Shown: one piece after another, positions 7,944-17,300 of the stretch
Layout: each line of letters begins with the position of its first letter
Position numbering within the stretch: position 1 is the first letter of the stretch
Assembly (NCBI GenBank): GCA_015488885.1
Contig: WFMW01000045.1
Location: forward strand, 1 to 48,253
Length of the DNA: 48,253 bases
From: Gammaproteobacteria bacterium
Lineage (GTDB): Bacteria; Pseudomonadota; Gammaproteobacteria; SZUA-229
Direction of reading: 5' to 3'
The notes under the pieces: generated by a model
The model's input: only the letters and a program-made list of their open reading frames with translations
Told to the model about the DNA's origin: nothing
Databases searched by the model: none
Position numbers and translations under genes: made by a program

Positions 7944-9107
7944 TCAACTGCTGCCCCAATAAGGGGTTTCAATCCCCTCGCCCAGGTCGGCATTAATTAA
8001 ACGCTTCCTGACTTCGAGTAATTTTTCAATTAATGCTGGTTCAGCTTTTTCATATTCTTCTGCATTGGGCTCACGTTTAACGACCACCCCCAGCAATTCA
8101 GTAATTGCATTGCCGATGGAGTTCTGGCTGATGGTAACGATGAGATCACCTTCATCATTACGGTAAATTAACTGTTTAAAGGCCGGTTGCCAGCGAATTA
8201 CATTGGCATATTTAGCATTATTAATACACTGGTCACGCACTTTTTTTGCAGCCCCCATGAAATCATTATTAAATAATAGAATGCGTTCAATCTGATCGGG
8301 GAAATATGCCTTTTCCGGCACCGGGGCATTACGCGTGGATACCTGTGAGAAGAAGGCGCGATAAAAATCCAGAAACCCTTTTAATACCTGATCATATTCA
8401 CGCCAGAAACAGATATCTTTAAGTGCGTCAACACCACCCTGAATTTTCCAGCTGGGCAGACCTTGCGGATAACCGGTGAGTTCGATTTTTGACGAACCTT
8501 TGCTGGTCTGTTTTAAAATATTAAAATTCAGTGAAGAGAAAAAATCGCTATAAACATCGCGCATATAGGACTGAAACAGACTGTTCTGACCACCATCGGT
8601 TAAATTTGGATTATTCTGGTCGGCCATGTCTGCCTTGCTTAGCCGGTTTTTATCAAATGCCATAAAATGGTTATGCAACATACGAATACTGGGCACTCCC
8701 GGCGATGTTAATGACCAGGTAGCATCCAGACTGGCTTCACCAGCGAGCAGTAATGTCTGTTCTGGATCAGGATAAATTTCAATCATATAGTTGATGAGTA
8801 CCTGATTCATCCGATTCCAGACTTTTTTAGTGGCTGTCGGTACCTGTGTGCGTCGTACCGGTCGCCCCAGCGGATCCAGTATCTTTTTAGAAGTATTATA
8901 GATAATTGACGTATCAAATTCATTGCTGTGCCCCAGCGCTTTTCGATACATCAATAAATTTTCAGGGTTCTTCAGCAGGCCATTATTATTTGCCAGGTCA
9001 TTAAGATTTTCTGTGCTGTTAAAAAATTCATTCGGTGCCATACCTTCAGGCACATCAAGTGGAATAGGACGAAACGGGGTAACAATTTGACGGGGGCCGA
9101 ATTGCAT
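7944..9107 (-). CDS. hypothetical protein, 387 residues, no recognised family
   Basis: This is a long, well-composed cytoplasmic-looking protein with no signal peptide, membrane helix or obvious nucleotide-binding motif. Noticeable blocks are PDPEQTLLLAGEASLDATWSL, VPSIRMLHNHFMAFD, LTGYPQGLPSWKIQGGVDAL, a helical FLDFYRAFFSQVS, and an acidic C-terminus ending in YWGSS. The HNHF block could be a ligand or metal site but does not fit the HNH nuclease signature. The ATG at 9107 has GGAG 8 bases upstream, supporting the start. It is convergent with the sigma-54 activator and upstream (on its own strand) lies the second DUF1451 gene, 169 bases away. I do not assign a function. Confidence 0.8.
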   Translation of the reverse strand: MQFGPRQIVTPFRPIPLDVPEGMAPNEFFNSTENLNDLANNNGLLKNPENLLMYRKALGHSNEFDTSIIYNTSKKILDPLGRPVRRTQVPTATKKVWNRMNQVLINYMIEIYPDPEQTLLLAGEASLDATWSLTSPGVPSIRMLHNHFMAFDKNRLSKADMADQNNPNLTDGGQNSLFQSYMRDVYSDFFSSLNFNILKQTSKGSSKIELTGYPQGLPSWKIQGGVDALKDICFWREYDQVLKGFLDFYRAFFSQVSTRNAPVPEKAYFPDQIERILLFNNDFMGAAKKVRDQCINNAKYANVIRWQPAFKQLIYRNDEGDLIVTISQNSIGNAITELLGVVVKREPNAEEYEKAEPALIEKLLEVRKRLINADLGEGIETPYWGSS

Positions 9108-9276
9108 AAAATTCTCCAGACAGATTTATGAAATATCGCTTACTATATACGAAACCAGCCCGATGCTAAAATCCCCAAAATGAATATATGCTAAAAAGTA
9201 GTTTATATGATATTCGCTGCTTTGATGAACTCTGTTTAAAACATCACTTACTACTATCGCTTACTTCTTAACCCGG

Positions 9277-9792
9277 CTATTTAAAATTCCGATGAAAATC
9301 TGTGGCATGACATTTCGGGCATGGCGGTATTTTTCCGGCCCGGTGAAAATGAATTTTCTCACCGCAATTATCACAAACCAGTGTGCCAGGACCGACAACT
9401 TCACCAGTATGATAAACTGAATGGCTGGCTTTTTCTTTTAAGGCAAGCAGAGCAACAGTGGTTTTATCGGCTGTTTTTAACAGGGCATCGAGAAATTCGT
9501 CTTTAAGAAAGGTGGTTTCAAACCCCAGCCAGTCTTTAAGCTCATAATCAGTTTCGGCCAGGTAATTAACTGCGTCATCCAGATCTCGTTTCAACCAGTC
9601 ACCTAACCTGACTGCATCAGTTTCAGAAACCTTTTCCAGTTTAATGGCCTTCGCCTGCGCATCATCAATTAACGCATGCAATAATGGCCGACTCTTGTGT
9701 TCAGCCTGATGAAAATCTTTCGCGACATCTTCATACATACTTTCATAGACTTCGCCAAGTACATCAATGGGATCATGCTGTGGTGTTTTCAT
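9277..9792 (-). CDS. zinc-ribbon protein, DUF1451 / YbeL family (copy 2)
   Basis: This 171-residue paralogue of the protein at 2845-3375 has the same helical N-terminal region and C-terminal zinc ribbon (CDNCGEKIHFHRAGKIPPCPKC followed by FHR). The ATG at 9792 is preferred to an in-frame TTG at 9807. It is more acidic in the helical part than copy 1 (YEDVAKDFHQAEH, ETDAVRLGDWLKRDLDDAV). Family function unknown. It lies upstream of the 387-residue orphan on the same strand and divergent from cbpA. Confidence 0.85.
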   Translation of the reverse strand: MKTPQHDPIDVLGEVYESMYEDVAKDFHQAEHKSRPLLHALIDDAQAKAIKLEKVSETDAVRLGDWLKRDLDDAVNYLAETDYELKDWLGFETTFLKDEFLDALLKTADKTTVALLALKEKASHSVYHTGEVVGPGTLVCDNCGEKIHFHRAGKIPPCPKCHATDFHRNFK

Positions 9793-9900
9793 TTTATTTT
9801 TCCGCAATGGTGAGATATAAAGAACCTCTGTTTAACTTAAAAACCACTTTCTATAATTAATGGTGGTGCTGTACTGATAATTCAAGAAACACATGTCTGA

Positions 9901-9939
9901 TCAACCATAAAAAACATCCATGGCATTTTTCATGGTTGA
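9901..9939. repeat. A+T-rich inverted repeat between divergent DUF1451 and cbpA genes
   Basis: TCAACCAT (9901-9908) pairs with ATGGTTGA (9932-9939), and the pairing continues through the flanking A/T runs with one mismatch. It lacks a G+C-rich core, so it is a weak terminator candidate; an operator-like role is equally possible. Confidence 0.4.
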
Positions 9940-9966
9940 TTGAATAATTGTCTGTATACCTTATAT

Positions 9967-9990
9967 TTAACCCGGATATTTTATGGAAAC
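9967..9990. repeat. single terminus similar to the 6141-6390 element
   Basis: TTAACCCGGATATTTTATGG (9967-9986) matches the left end of the MITE-like element at 19 of 20 bases, and the match weakens after this. No inverted partner is visible within the next few hundred bases. It may be the remnant of a degraded copy upstream of cbpA. Confidence 0.5.
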
Positions 9991-10036
9991 GTATAAACAG
10001 GCGATCAATTCAGCTACCCGGTGAAAGTGACCCATA

Positions 10037-10064
10037 ACACTGGATTTTATACACTGGATTTTAT
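10037..10064. repeat. exact 14-bp tandem duplication upstream of cbpA
   Basis: ACACTGGATTTTAT occurs twice without spacer (10037-10050, 10051-10064). It is in the untranslated or promoter region of cbpA. About 70 bases further, CTCCTC (10135-10140) and GAGGAG (10149-10154) can form a 6-bp hairpin in the leader. Confidence 0.6.
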
Positions 10065-10185
10065 CAGCTTTATATATTCATTAGCTATTGATTTGTATCC
10101 ATACTACCCCCAATATGTCGATATAACTTTCAACCTCCTCGATGAGCAGAGGAGCCTTAAGTCATTAACTGAAAAACAGACTTCG

Positions 10186-11190
10186 ATGGAATATAAAGAT
10201 TATTACAAGATTATGGGTATTGAGCGCAGTGCGACTCAGGACGAAATTAAACGCACCTATCGTAAACTGGCACGAAAATATCACCCCGATGTCAGTAAAG
10301 AGGCCAATGCTGAACAACGCTTTAAAGAAGTAGGCGAAGCCTATGAGGTACTTAAAGACCCTGAAAAGCGTACAGCTTATGACCAGTTAGGCGCCAACTG
10401 GAAAGCAGGCCAGGACTTTAATGCCCCACCCGGCTGGGACGCGGGTTTTGAATTTGGTGGTGGAGGCTTCACCGGTCGCACCCAGTCACAGGGGTTTAAC
10501 AGTGCCGACGCCAGTGCTTACAGTGATTTTTTTGAATCTCTGTTTGGTCAGGGTTTTTCTCAGGCCGGTGCCCGCAGTGGTGGCGGGTACCAACAGCAAG
10601 GTGGATTTCAGGCCAGGGGCAGCGACCATCATGCCAAAATTCTCATTGATCTGGAAGATGCTATGCATGGCGCAAGCCGATCCATCAGCTTACGGGTACC
10701 TGATGTCGATAACAGCGGCCATGTCACCAGCAAAGAACGGGTACTCAAAATCAATATTCCCAAAGGTATTAAGCAGGGCCAGCATATCCGGCTTGTCGGC
10801 CAGGGTAATCCGGGCATGGGCACGGGTAAAGCCGGTGACTTATACCTTGAAATTGAATTTAACCCGCATAGCCTGTATCGTGTTGATGGCCGCGATGTGT
10901 ATCTCGACCTGCCAGTTGCCCCCTGGGAAGCGGCTCTGGGAGCCAGCATAAAAGTACCGACACCAGCAGGTACTGTTGATATGAAAATTAAACCGGGCTC
11001 GACCAGCGGTAACAAAATGCGCCTGAAAGGACGCGGTATTCCAGCCAGCTCCAGTAATAATATGCCCGGCGATCTGTATGTGGTATTAAAAATTGCGCTA
11101 CCACCGGCAAAAACCACCGAGGAGAAAGCGGCTTACGCCAGGCTGCAGAAAACATTCAACTTTAATCCACGTGCAAAGTTAGGGGTGTAA
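10186..11190 (+). CDS. cbpA: DnaJ-class co-chaperone CbpA
   Basis: The 334-residue protein starts with a J domain (EYKDYYKIMGIERSATQDE, with the HPD triad in KYHPDVSKEAN) that stimulates DnaK ATPase. A Gly/Phe/Gln-rich linker (~85-140) follows, then two DnaJ C-terminal beta domains that bind substrate (from HHAKILIDLEDAMHGA to PGDLYVVLKI). The DnaJ zinc finger is absent, which separates CbpA from DnaJ. The frame is open 55 codons further upstream, but the J domain begins immediately after the ATG at 10186. The modulator gene cbpM starts 4 bases after its stop, as in E. coli. Confidence 0.93.
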   Translation: MEYKDYYKIMGIERSATQDEIKRTYRKLARKYHPDVSKEANAEQRFKEVGEAYEVLKDPEKRTAYDQLGANWKAGQDFNAPPGWDAGFEFGGGGFTGRTQSQGFNSADASAYSDFFESLFGQGFSQAGARSGGGYQQQGGFQARGSDHHAKILIDLEDAMHGASRSISLRVPDVDNSGHVTSKERVLKINIPKGIKQGQHIRLVGQGNPGMGTGKAGDLYLEIEFNPHSLYRVDGRDVYLDLPVAPWEAALGASIKVPTPAGTVDMKIKPGSTSGNKMRLKGRGIPASSSNNMPGDLYVVLKIALPPAKTTEEKAAYARLQKTFNFNPRAKLGV

Positions 11191-11194
11191 AACG

Positions 11195-11500
11195 ATGCAG
11201 CAGACAATGGACATTTTAAACGGTCACATCATTGAAAATGAAACCCGGTTAACATTGCGCCAGTTATGTGACAGTTGCGCTGTTCATGCTGAATATGTGA
11301 TTGAACTGGTGAATGAAGGCATTATTGAACCCAGTGGTATGGAAAAATCACACTGGTGCTTTAATGGTATCAGCATCAACCGGGTGCGCAAGGCAAAACA
11401 TCTACAGCGTGATCTGGGGATTAATCTGGCCGGTATTGCACTGGCTCTGGAACTGATTGAGCAGATTGATGCCTTACATGCAAAATTACATCAGTATTAG
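11195..11500 (+). CDS. cbpM: chaperone modulator CbpM
   Basis: The 101-residue product is the size of E. coli CbpM and has its MerR-like fold pattern: LTLRQLCDSCAVHAEYVIELVNEGIIEPSG, then the HWCFNGISINRVRKAKHLQRDLGINLAGIAL helices and LELIEQID. CbpM binds the CbpA J domain and inhibits it. AGGGG at 11181-11185, inside the end of cbpA, serves as ribosome site. The 4-base intergenic distance implies coupled translation. Confidence 0.9.
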   Translation: MQQTMDILNGHIIENETRLTLRQLCDSCAVHAEYVIELVNEGIIEPSGMEKSHWCFNGISINRVRKAKHLQRDLGINLAGIALALELIEQIDALHAKLHQY

Positions 11501-11531
11501 GCATAATACTGAGTATTGACTCAATATTGAT

Positions 11532-11918
11532 TCACTTTTTATTGTCCAGCATATTTTTCAGGCCAGCAAATGGGTTAAAGGTTGCCGCCGGTGCTTTTGT
11601 CCCATCCAGCGCAATCCCCTGGCTGGCAAGTGCTTCAGTGTGGCGCTGATGTTCATTATCATGGCAATACAGACACAATAATTCCCAGTTACTGCCATCA
11701 GCAGGATTGTAATCGTGGTCATGATTTTTATGATGTACCGTCAACTCAGCCAGGTTGCTACGGGTAAATTCCCGCCCACAGCGACCACATATCCAGGGAT
11801 ACAGCTTTAATGCCTGTTCGCGATAACCATGGCCACGCTGTTCACTTTCCTGCCTGGCTTTTGCTACCAGCCGATCCAGCCGCTCACCCGATGCTGCCTT
11901 ATTTGAAGATTTTTTCAT
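11532..11918 (-). CDS. yajD: HNH nuclease family protein YajD
   Basis: The 128-residue protein has an HNH (zinc-finger nuclease) domain. Paired cysteines CGRC and CLYC frame the core LTVHHKNHDHDYNPADGSNWELLCLYCHDNEH, in which the HH and the NWELLCLYCH segment give the catalytic and metal ligands. The N-terminus is basic and helical. It matches the E. coli YajD family; cellular role unclear. It is convergent with cbpM (31 bases between stops). Confidence 0.88.
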   Translation of the reverse strand: MKKSSNKAASGERLDRLVAKARQESEQRGHGYREQALKLYPWICGRCGREFTRSNLAELTVHHKNHDHDYNPADGSNWELLCLYCHDNEHQRHTEALASQGIALDGTKAPAATFNPFAGLKNMLDNKK

Positions 11919-12122
11919 AAATAACTCGATAAAATAGAAGAGATAGACAGATTATCCTGAATTATTATCATTGCCCACTAAAAAATCATTGATGACTGTT
12001 TTTCATGGTCAGCGAATTTTCCTGAATTATAATGGTAATATACTAAGAAGAAGCTTAAAAATAAAGCATCGTTCAGTATGTTATGCTTTATATGTATTCT
12101 ATAACCACTACTGTTATTGACC

Positions 12123-12128
12123 AGGAGG
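12123..12128 (+). promoter_or_regulatory. strong Shine-Dalgarno deciding the start of the heme-binding protein
   Basis: AGGAGG is 6 bases before the ATG at 12135. It rules out the upstream TTG at 12117, which would begin before this site. Confidence 0.8.
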
Positions 12129-12134
12129 CTTAAC

Positions 12135-12689
12135 ATGACTGATTTTTTCCAATGTCATTTTCAGCAGTATATTTCATCTCTGAGACTGCCTGCTGGTGCC
12201 ATACTGCTTATCACCATAATGCTGTCTTTACTATCCACCACAAACAGCGTTGCCAGTGACATGATACATACCAGTAATATCGGTATGGAACTGGCTCGCG
12301 ATATTGCTAGCGCAAGTATTCAGGCATGTAGGAAAAAAGGTTATCAGGTCAGTGCGGTAGTGGTTGACCGCAACGGTTTAATCCGGGCAGCATTACGCGA
12401 TGACCTGGCACCGCGATTTACGCTGGAAATTGCTCGCGGCAAAGCCAATAGCGTGATTCTTTCTGGCGTCAGTTCGGGTCAGTTCAGAAAAAATCGTGGT
12501 GATATTCGCGCTGATCTGGAACATATTGATGGCATGATTATCATGCAGGGTGGTTTGCCGATTAATGTGGCCGGTTCACGTATCGGCGCGATCGGCGTCA
12601 GTGGCGCACCTGGTGGTGATCTTGATGAAAACTGCGCACGGCAGGCGCTTGACAGTTTAAGTGAGCGGATAGATTTTATTGATCAGTAA
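12135..12689 (+). CDS. exported GlcG/HbpS-type heme-binding protein (DUF336)
   Basis: The 184-residue precursor has a long signal-like hydrophobic stretch (LPAGAILLITIMLSLLSTT) ending near NSVAS. The HbpS/GlcG fold then follows: MELARDIASASIQACRKKGYQVSAVVVDRNG, LARGKA-like IARGKANSV, and the C-terminal GSRIGAIGVSGAPGGDLDENCARQAL, in which the glycine-rich IGAIGVSG loop is typical. Proteins of this family bind heme or corrinoids, and in some species are secreted. Export to the periplasm is inferred from the N-terminus. Its last 7 bases overlap the end of the convergent Rof-like gene. Confidence 0.85.
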   Translation: MTDFFQCHFQQYISSLRLPAGAILLITIMLSLLSTTNSVASDMIHTSNIGMELARDIASASIQACRKKGYQVSAVVVDRNGLIRAALRDDLAPRFTLEIARGKANSVILSGVSSGQFRKNRGDIRADLEHIDGMIIMQGGLPINVAGSRIGAIGVSGAPGGDLDENCARQALDSLSERIDFIDQ

Positions 12690-12943
12690 GACCAGTCAAT
12701 AATTCTATCGAGACGAATACGCTGACAAATATCGCTATGTATAAATTTAACCAGCAGGTGTTCTTCTCCCTGTTTAACTTCAATATCAATAGCTAACACG
12801 GATTCTTCATACCGCTTACCAGCGGCATCCTTCCATTTCAGATGCAGCCGTTTTTTATGCATAATGGCAATTTCATATTCATCGTGCAATGCACAGGCAA
12901 TTGGCATATATGGCGGAGAAGATGAACTATTTTTCAATTTCAT
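12683..12943 (-). CDS. Rof-like protein (Rho-binding antiterminator family)
   Basis: The 86-residue protein follows the Rof pattern: YMPIACALHDEYEIAIMHKKRL, a central strand pair (LHLKWKDAAGKRYEESVLAIDIEV) and the C-terminal IRLDRIIDWSY. E. coli Rof binds Rho and blocks termination. The ATG lies within the last codons of the ClC gene, overlapping by 17 bases in another frame, so translation is probably coupled. The family match is by pattern of conserved positions and moderately strong. Confidence 0.75.
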   Translation of the reverse strand: MKLKNSSSSPPYMPIACALHDEYEIAIMHKKRLHLKWKDAAGKRYEESVLAIDIEVKQGEEHLLVKFIHSDICQRIRLDRIIDWSY

Positions 12944-14294
12944 CTACTGGTGATTCCTGTTCCTGCTCTCTCTCCCATTGTCGCTGATCAGAGAACATAA
13001 CCAGTAAATTTTCTGCCAGAGCTTCATAAATAGGTTTCCGGCTTATCAGTTTTGATATGCCTGCGGCAATCAGCGCAGTTACCATCATCGCCAGTACCAG
13101 ATCCTGATTATCCGTCATTTCCATAACGATAACAAAGGAGGTGATGGGTGTCTGTACGACACCGGTAAAATAACCGACCATACCCAGTACCACCACAATG
13201 GAGCTTAATTCAGGTGGGAACAGGTGTGCCAGATCCGCACCCAGCGCGGCACCGCTGGCCAGTGAAGGTGCAAATAGACCACCGGGTAATGTCGTTAGAT
13301 AAGTGACAATGGTCGCAAGAATTTTATAGACAGGATACATCATCCCAATATCGGCATTACAACGTGTAGTGCCTGTACATATCACAATCTGTTTTGCTTC
13401 GAGATAGCCGGTTCCAAATGCCAGGCCATGGCTTAAATAACCTAACATAGCCATTACCAATCCAAAAACAAGGGCAATTTTTGCCCAGTGTTGCGGCATC
13501 AAAGGGGCAAGTTTTTTTGAGCCTTCGATGAGAATGCGACTGAAAATACCACCCAGTAAGCCACCTGATACCCCGCAGATAATTGCGATTAGCCAGACCC
13601 AGCTAAAATCTATATTTGCCGGTGAAATACCATAATAATGGTAATTGTCGTAATGCACGACAACTGCCGCCATGCCAGCAAGGACGATGCCTATCATCAT
13701 CATGCCGTTATTTCGCCGGTCATAGGAACGCGCCAGTTCTTCGATAGCAAACATAATGCCTGCCACCGGGGTATTGAAGGCAGCAGCAATACCTGCACCG
13801 CCACCAGTAAGAATAAGCCCACGTTCGATATAACTCGCCGGTAAATGTGTATATCGACCTAACGAATGCATGATCGCTGCGCCCAGATGAACGGTCGGAC
13901 CTTCACGCCCCATTGACCCACCAACTGCCAGCGCCATCACTGTCATGACCACCTTACCTACTACCATACGCATAGAAAGCAGGCGGTTACTCAGACCGCC
14001 GCCGGACTCACCCAGTGAGATTAATACCTGGGGAATACCGCTACCTTCTGCCCCGCTAAAATATTTGCGGGTTAGAAAAACCCCTAAAACAAAACCCGCC
14101 GGGGTAAGCAGAAAAGGGATATAGGGATTCCAGGCGAATATTGAGCGATAAAAAAGATCGGCCTTGCCACTGGTAATTGCGAATACGGCCGCTACCACAC
14201 CAACTAAAATTGCCCCGCCCCAGGAGACAAAATGAATGTAGAGCATTTCAGGACGCAGAAAACGATATTTTATTTGACGGGTATGACGACGCAT
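12927..14294 (-). CDS. ClC-family chloride channel / H+-Cl- antiporter
   Basis: The 455-residue protein has the four chloride-selectivity segments of the ClC fold: GSGIPQ (84-89), GREGP with the external gating glutamate (E131), GGGAGIAAAFNTPVAGIMFAIEE (with E186 equivalent to the internal proton glutamate of E. coli ClC-ec1), and the later GGLFAPSLASGAALG segment. Both glutamates suggest H+/Cl- exchange rather than a pure channel. There are no C-terminal CBS domains. In enterobacteria such exchangers help in acid stress. It is directly upstream of, and overlaps, the Rof-like gene. Confidence 0.92.
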   Translation of the reverse strand: MRRHTRQIKYRFLRPEMLYIHFVSWGGAILVGVVAAVFAITSGKADLFYRSIFAWNPYIPFLLTPAGFVLGVFLTRKYFSGAEGSGIPQVLISLGESGGGLSNRLLSMRMVVGKVVMTVMALAVGGSMGREGPTVHLGAAIMHSLGRYTHLPASYIERGLILTGGGAGIAAAFNTPVAGIMFAIEELARSYDRRNNGMMMIGIVLAGMAAVVVHYDNYHYYGISPANIDFSWVWLIAIICGVSGGLLGGIFSRILIEGSKKLAPLMPQHWAKIALVFGLVMAMLGYLSHGLAFGTGYLEAKQIVICTGTTRCNADIGMMYPVYKILATIVTYLTTLPGGLFAPSLASGAALGADLAHLFPPELSSIVVVLGMVGYFTGVVQTPITSFVIVMEMTDNQDLVLAMMVTALIAAGISKLISRKPIYEALAENLLVMFSDQRQWEREQEQESPVDEIEK

Positions 14295-14328
14295 AACCCT
14301 GATTATACCTGATTAATATCGCAAACGC

Positions 14329-17300
14329 TTAATATAGAAACACAACCTGATTATGACCAAAATTTTTATACAGCCGGGTTAATAATTCATCAGAGGGTGA
14401 AACCTGCCAGCTATCACCAAGTTTTATCCGCGAACGACTGGCACCAGTATAATAGTTGATGGTTACTGGACAGGAACCATCTGTGTAAGTCTGTAATACA
14501 GCCATTAATTGCTGGGATATTTTTGTATCCGACCAGCTACCATTTGCCTGTGAACGATCAAATTTAATTTCCAGTCCGCGGGAGAATTTTTCACGCGCAC
14601 CGGTTATATCATAAATAGCACTGGCAGTAATACGGTAGGAAGCATTAAAGTCATCGTAACTCACACTGCCCTCAACAATGCACAGTTTGTCTTTTTCCAG
14701 TAAAGGTGAATATTGCGCATAAACTTCTTCATACATCACCATATCAATACGTGCCGTTCTGTCATCCAGGGTAGCCGTAACAATTTTACTGCCGCGACTG
14801 GTTTTCCGTACTCTTAACCCCATCAATAAACCCGCCAGGCAAACCTGTTTTTTATTCTTTCTATAACCACCATAGGTATTACTATTTTTTTCGGCTTCAG
14901 GAACCAGCGCCGGGACATCAACAAAACGACATTCAATAAAATGACTCAGCTCTTTTTCAAAACGAGTAATCGGGTGGCCAGTCAGATAAAGCCCGAGTAT
15001 TTCTTTCTCATTCGCCAGCCGAACATCATCCTCCCAGTCATCAACAATAATAACTGGTACCGGTGCATCACTCGGGCCATCATCCAGAGAAGCAAACATA
15101 TCATCCTGGCCCATGCTGGCATTTTTCTGATCCTGTTCAGCCAGCTGTACCGCATTACTTAAACTGGCAGTTAAACTTGCCCGGTTATTACCCAGAGTAT
15201 CCATTGCACCAGCCTTGATTAACGCCTCCATCACTCGTCGATTAACTTTCCGGGTATCGCTGCGCCGACAGAAATCGTATAAATCTGTAAACAAGCCATT
15301 GGCAGAACGTTCCTGAATAATACCTTCAATTGCTGCTTCACCTACACCTTTTAAAGCACCAAGTCCATAAATGATAGTATGTGCGTTGGCGATACTAAAA
15401 CGATAATCCGATTGATTTATATCCGGGGATAACACGGTTAGTTGCTGTGCATGACAATCTTCAATCAGAGTAACCACTTTATCCGTGTTATCCATATCAG
15501 CAGACATGACTGCGGCCATAAACTCAGCCGGATAATGGCATTTCAACCAGGCAGTCTGGTAAGACAGTAGCGCATAGGCGGCTGAGTGTGATTTATTGAA
15601 ACCATAGCCGGCAAATTTTTCCATCAGGTCAAAAATCATCGTAGCCAGATCTGCATCCACCCCACGTTTAACGGCACCTTCCATAAATAACACCCGTTGC
15701 TCGGCCATCACTTCGGGTTTTTTCTTACCCATGGCACGGCGTAACATATCCGCACCACCCAGGGTATAATTTGCCAGCACCTGGGCAATCTGCATGACCT
15801 GTTCCTGATACAATATAACGCCATAAGTCGGGGTCAACACCTGTTCAAGATCAGGGTGAAAATAATCAACCTGGGCACGCCCATGTTTGCGATTGATAAA
15901 ATCATCGACCATCCCCGACTGTAGTGGCCCCGGGCGGAACAATGCCACCAGCGCCACCACATCCTCAAAACTATCCGGTTTAAGGCGAGTGATCAGGTCT
16001 TTCATGCCACGTGATTCGAGTTGAAACACTGCGGTGGTGTTTGCCGCCTGCAACAGGGCAAAGGTTTCGGCATCATCCAGTGGTAACTGGTCAATCAGCA
16101 ACGCTGGTTCCGCTTCGCTTTCACGACGCCGGTTAATGTGTTTGACTGCCCAGTCAATAATGGTCAGAGTACGTAACCCCAGAAAGTCGAACTTGACCAG
16201 CCCCACCGCTTCCACATCCCCTTTGTCAAACTGGGTGACAATGCTATGCCCATCTTCCTCACAGTAGAGCGGGCAGAAATCGGTTAGCACAGTTGGCGAA
16301 ATCACCACACCACCAGCATGCTTACCTGCATTACGCGCCAGGCCCTCCAGGCTTAATGCCATATTGATAATACTGGCAACATCTTCTTCGTTGTCGTAGG
16401 CTGCTTTTAATTCTTCGGAAGTTTCCAGTGCCTTATTCAGCGTCATCCCCAGTTCAAACGGAATCAGCTTGGCAATGCGATCAACAAAACCATAAGGCTG
16501 CCCCATCACCCGACCCACATCACGCACCACAGCCTTCGCTGCCATAGTGCCATAGGTGATAATCTGTGAAACACTACGGCGGCCATAGGTTTGTGCAACA
16601 TAATCAATGACCCGATCGCGACCCTCCATACAGAAATCGACATCAAAGTCAGGCAATGAAACCCGCTCAGGATTGAGAAACCTTTCGAACAGCAGATCAA
16701 ATTTTAGCGGATCAAGATCGGTGATTTTTAAGGCATAAGCCACCAGTGAACCAGCGCCTGAACCCCGTCCCGGGCCGACCGGGATAGCATTATTTTTTGA
16801 CCACTGAATAAAATCGGCCACAATCAGGAAATAACCTGGAAACCCCATTTTAAGAATAACATCAAGCTCAATTTGCAAACGTTCCAGATAAGGCTGACGT
16901 TGCTGAGAGTAGTCTGCTGCTGTTTCATCAAGTAAGACTTTCAGTCGTTGTTCCAGCCCTTCATAAGCCAGACGGGTAAAATACTCATCTTCCGTCTCAC
17001 CTTCAGGAATCGGAAATTGCGGCAGGAAACTTTCTCCAAGCTTTATCTCGAAATTACAACGTCTGGCAATTTCGACAGTATTGGTCAGTGCTTCTGGAAT
17101 GTCAGCAAACAATTCCCGCATTTCTTCGGCGCTGCGTAAATATTGTTGCGGACTGTAATTTTTGCTGCGTCGTGGATCATCCAGTGTGCGCCCATCATGA
17201 ATACAGACACGCACTTCATGGGCATCAAATTCACTACTGTGTATAAAACGTACATCGTTGGTAGCCACAACCGGGGTATCGGTTTCCAGAGCCAGTCTAA

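Noticed and set aside
8670-8690. HNH tripeptide in the 387-residue protein as a nuclease sign
   Set aside because: No flanking cysteines or betabeta-alpha-metal pattern such as that in YajD; the tripeptide alone is not evidence.
9085-9107. CTGG-N10-GC (sigma-54-like -24/-12) before the 387-residue gene
   Set aside because: The match overlaps the ribosome site and the start codon itself (CTGGAGA...ATGCAA), so it cannot be a promoter for that gene; best explained by the SD sequence.
9268-9282. TTAACCCGGCTATTT resembling the MITE end
   Set aside because: It overlaps the stop codon region of the DUF1451 gene, only the first nine bases match well, and there is no inverted partner.
10021-10185. 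55-codon N-terminal extension of CbpA
   Set aside because: Hydrophobic, contains the 14-bp tandem duplication, and the J domain begins exactly after the ATG at 10186.
10418-11120. Long antisense and alternative-frame ORFs over cbpA
   Set aside because: Composition follows the codon pattern of cbpA, and no domain is recognisable; shadows of the real gene.
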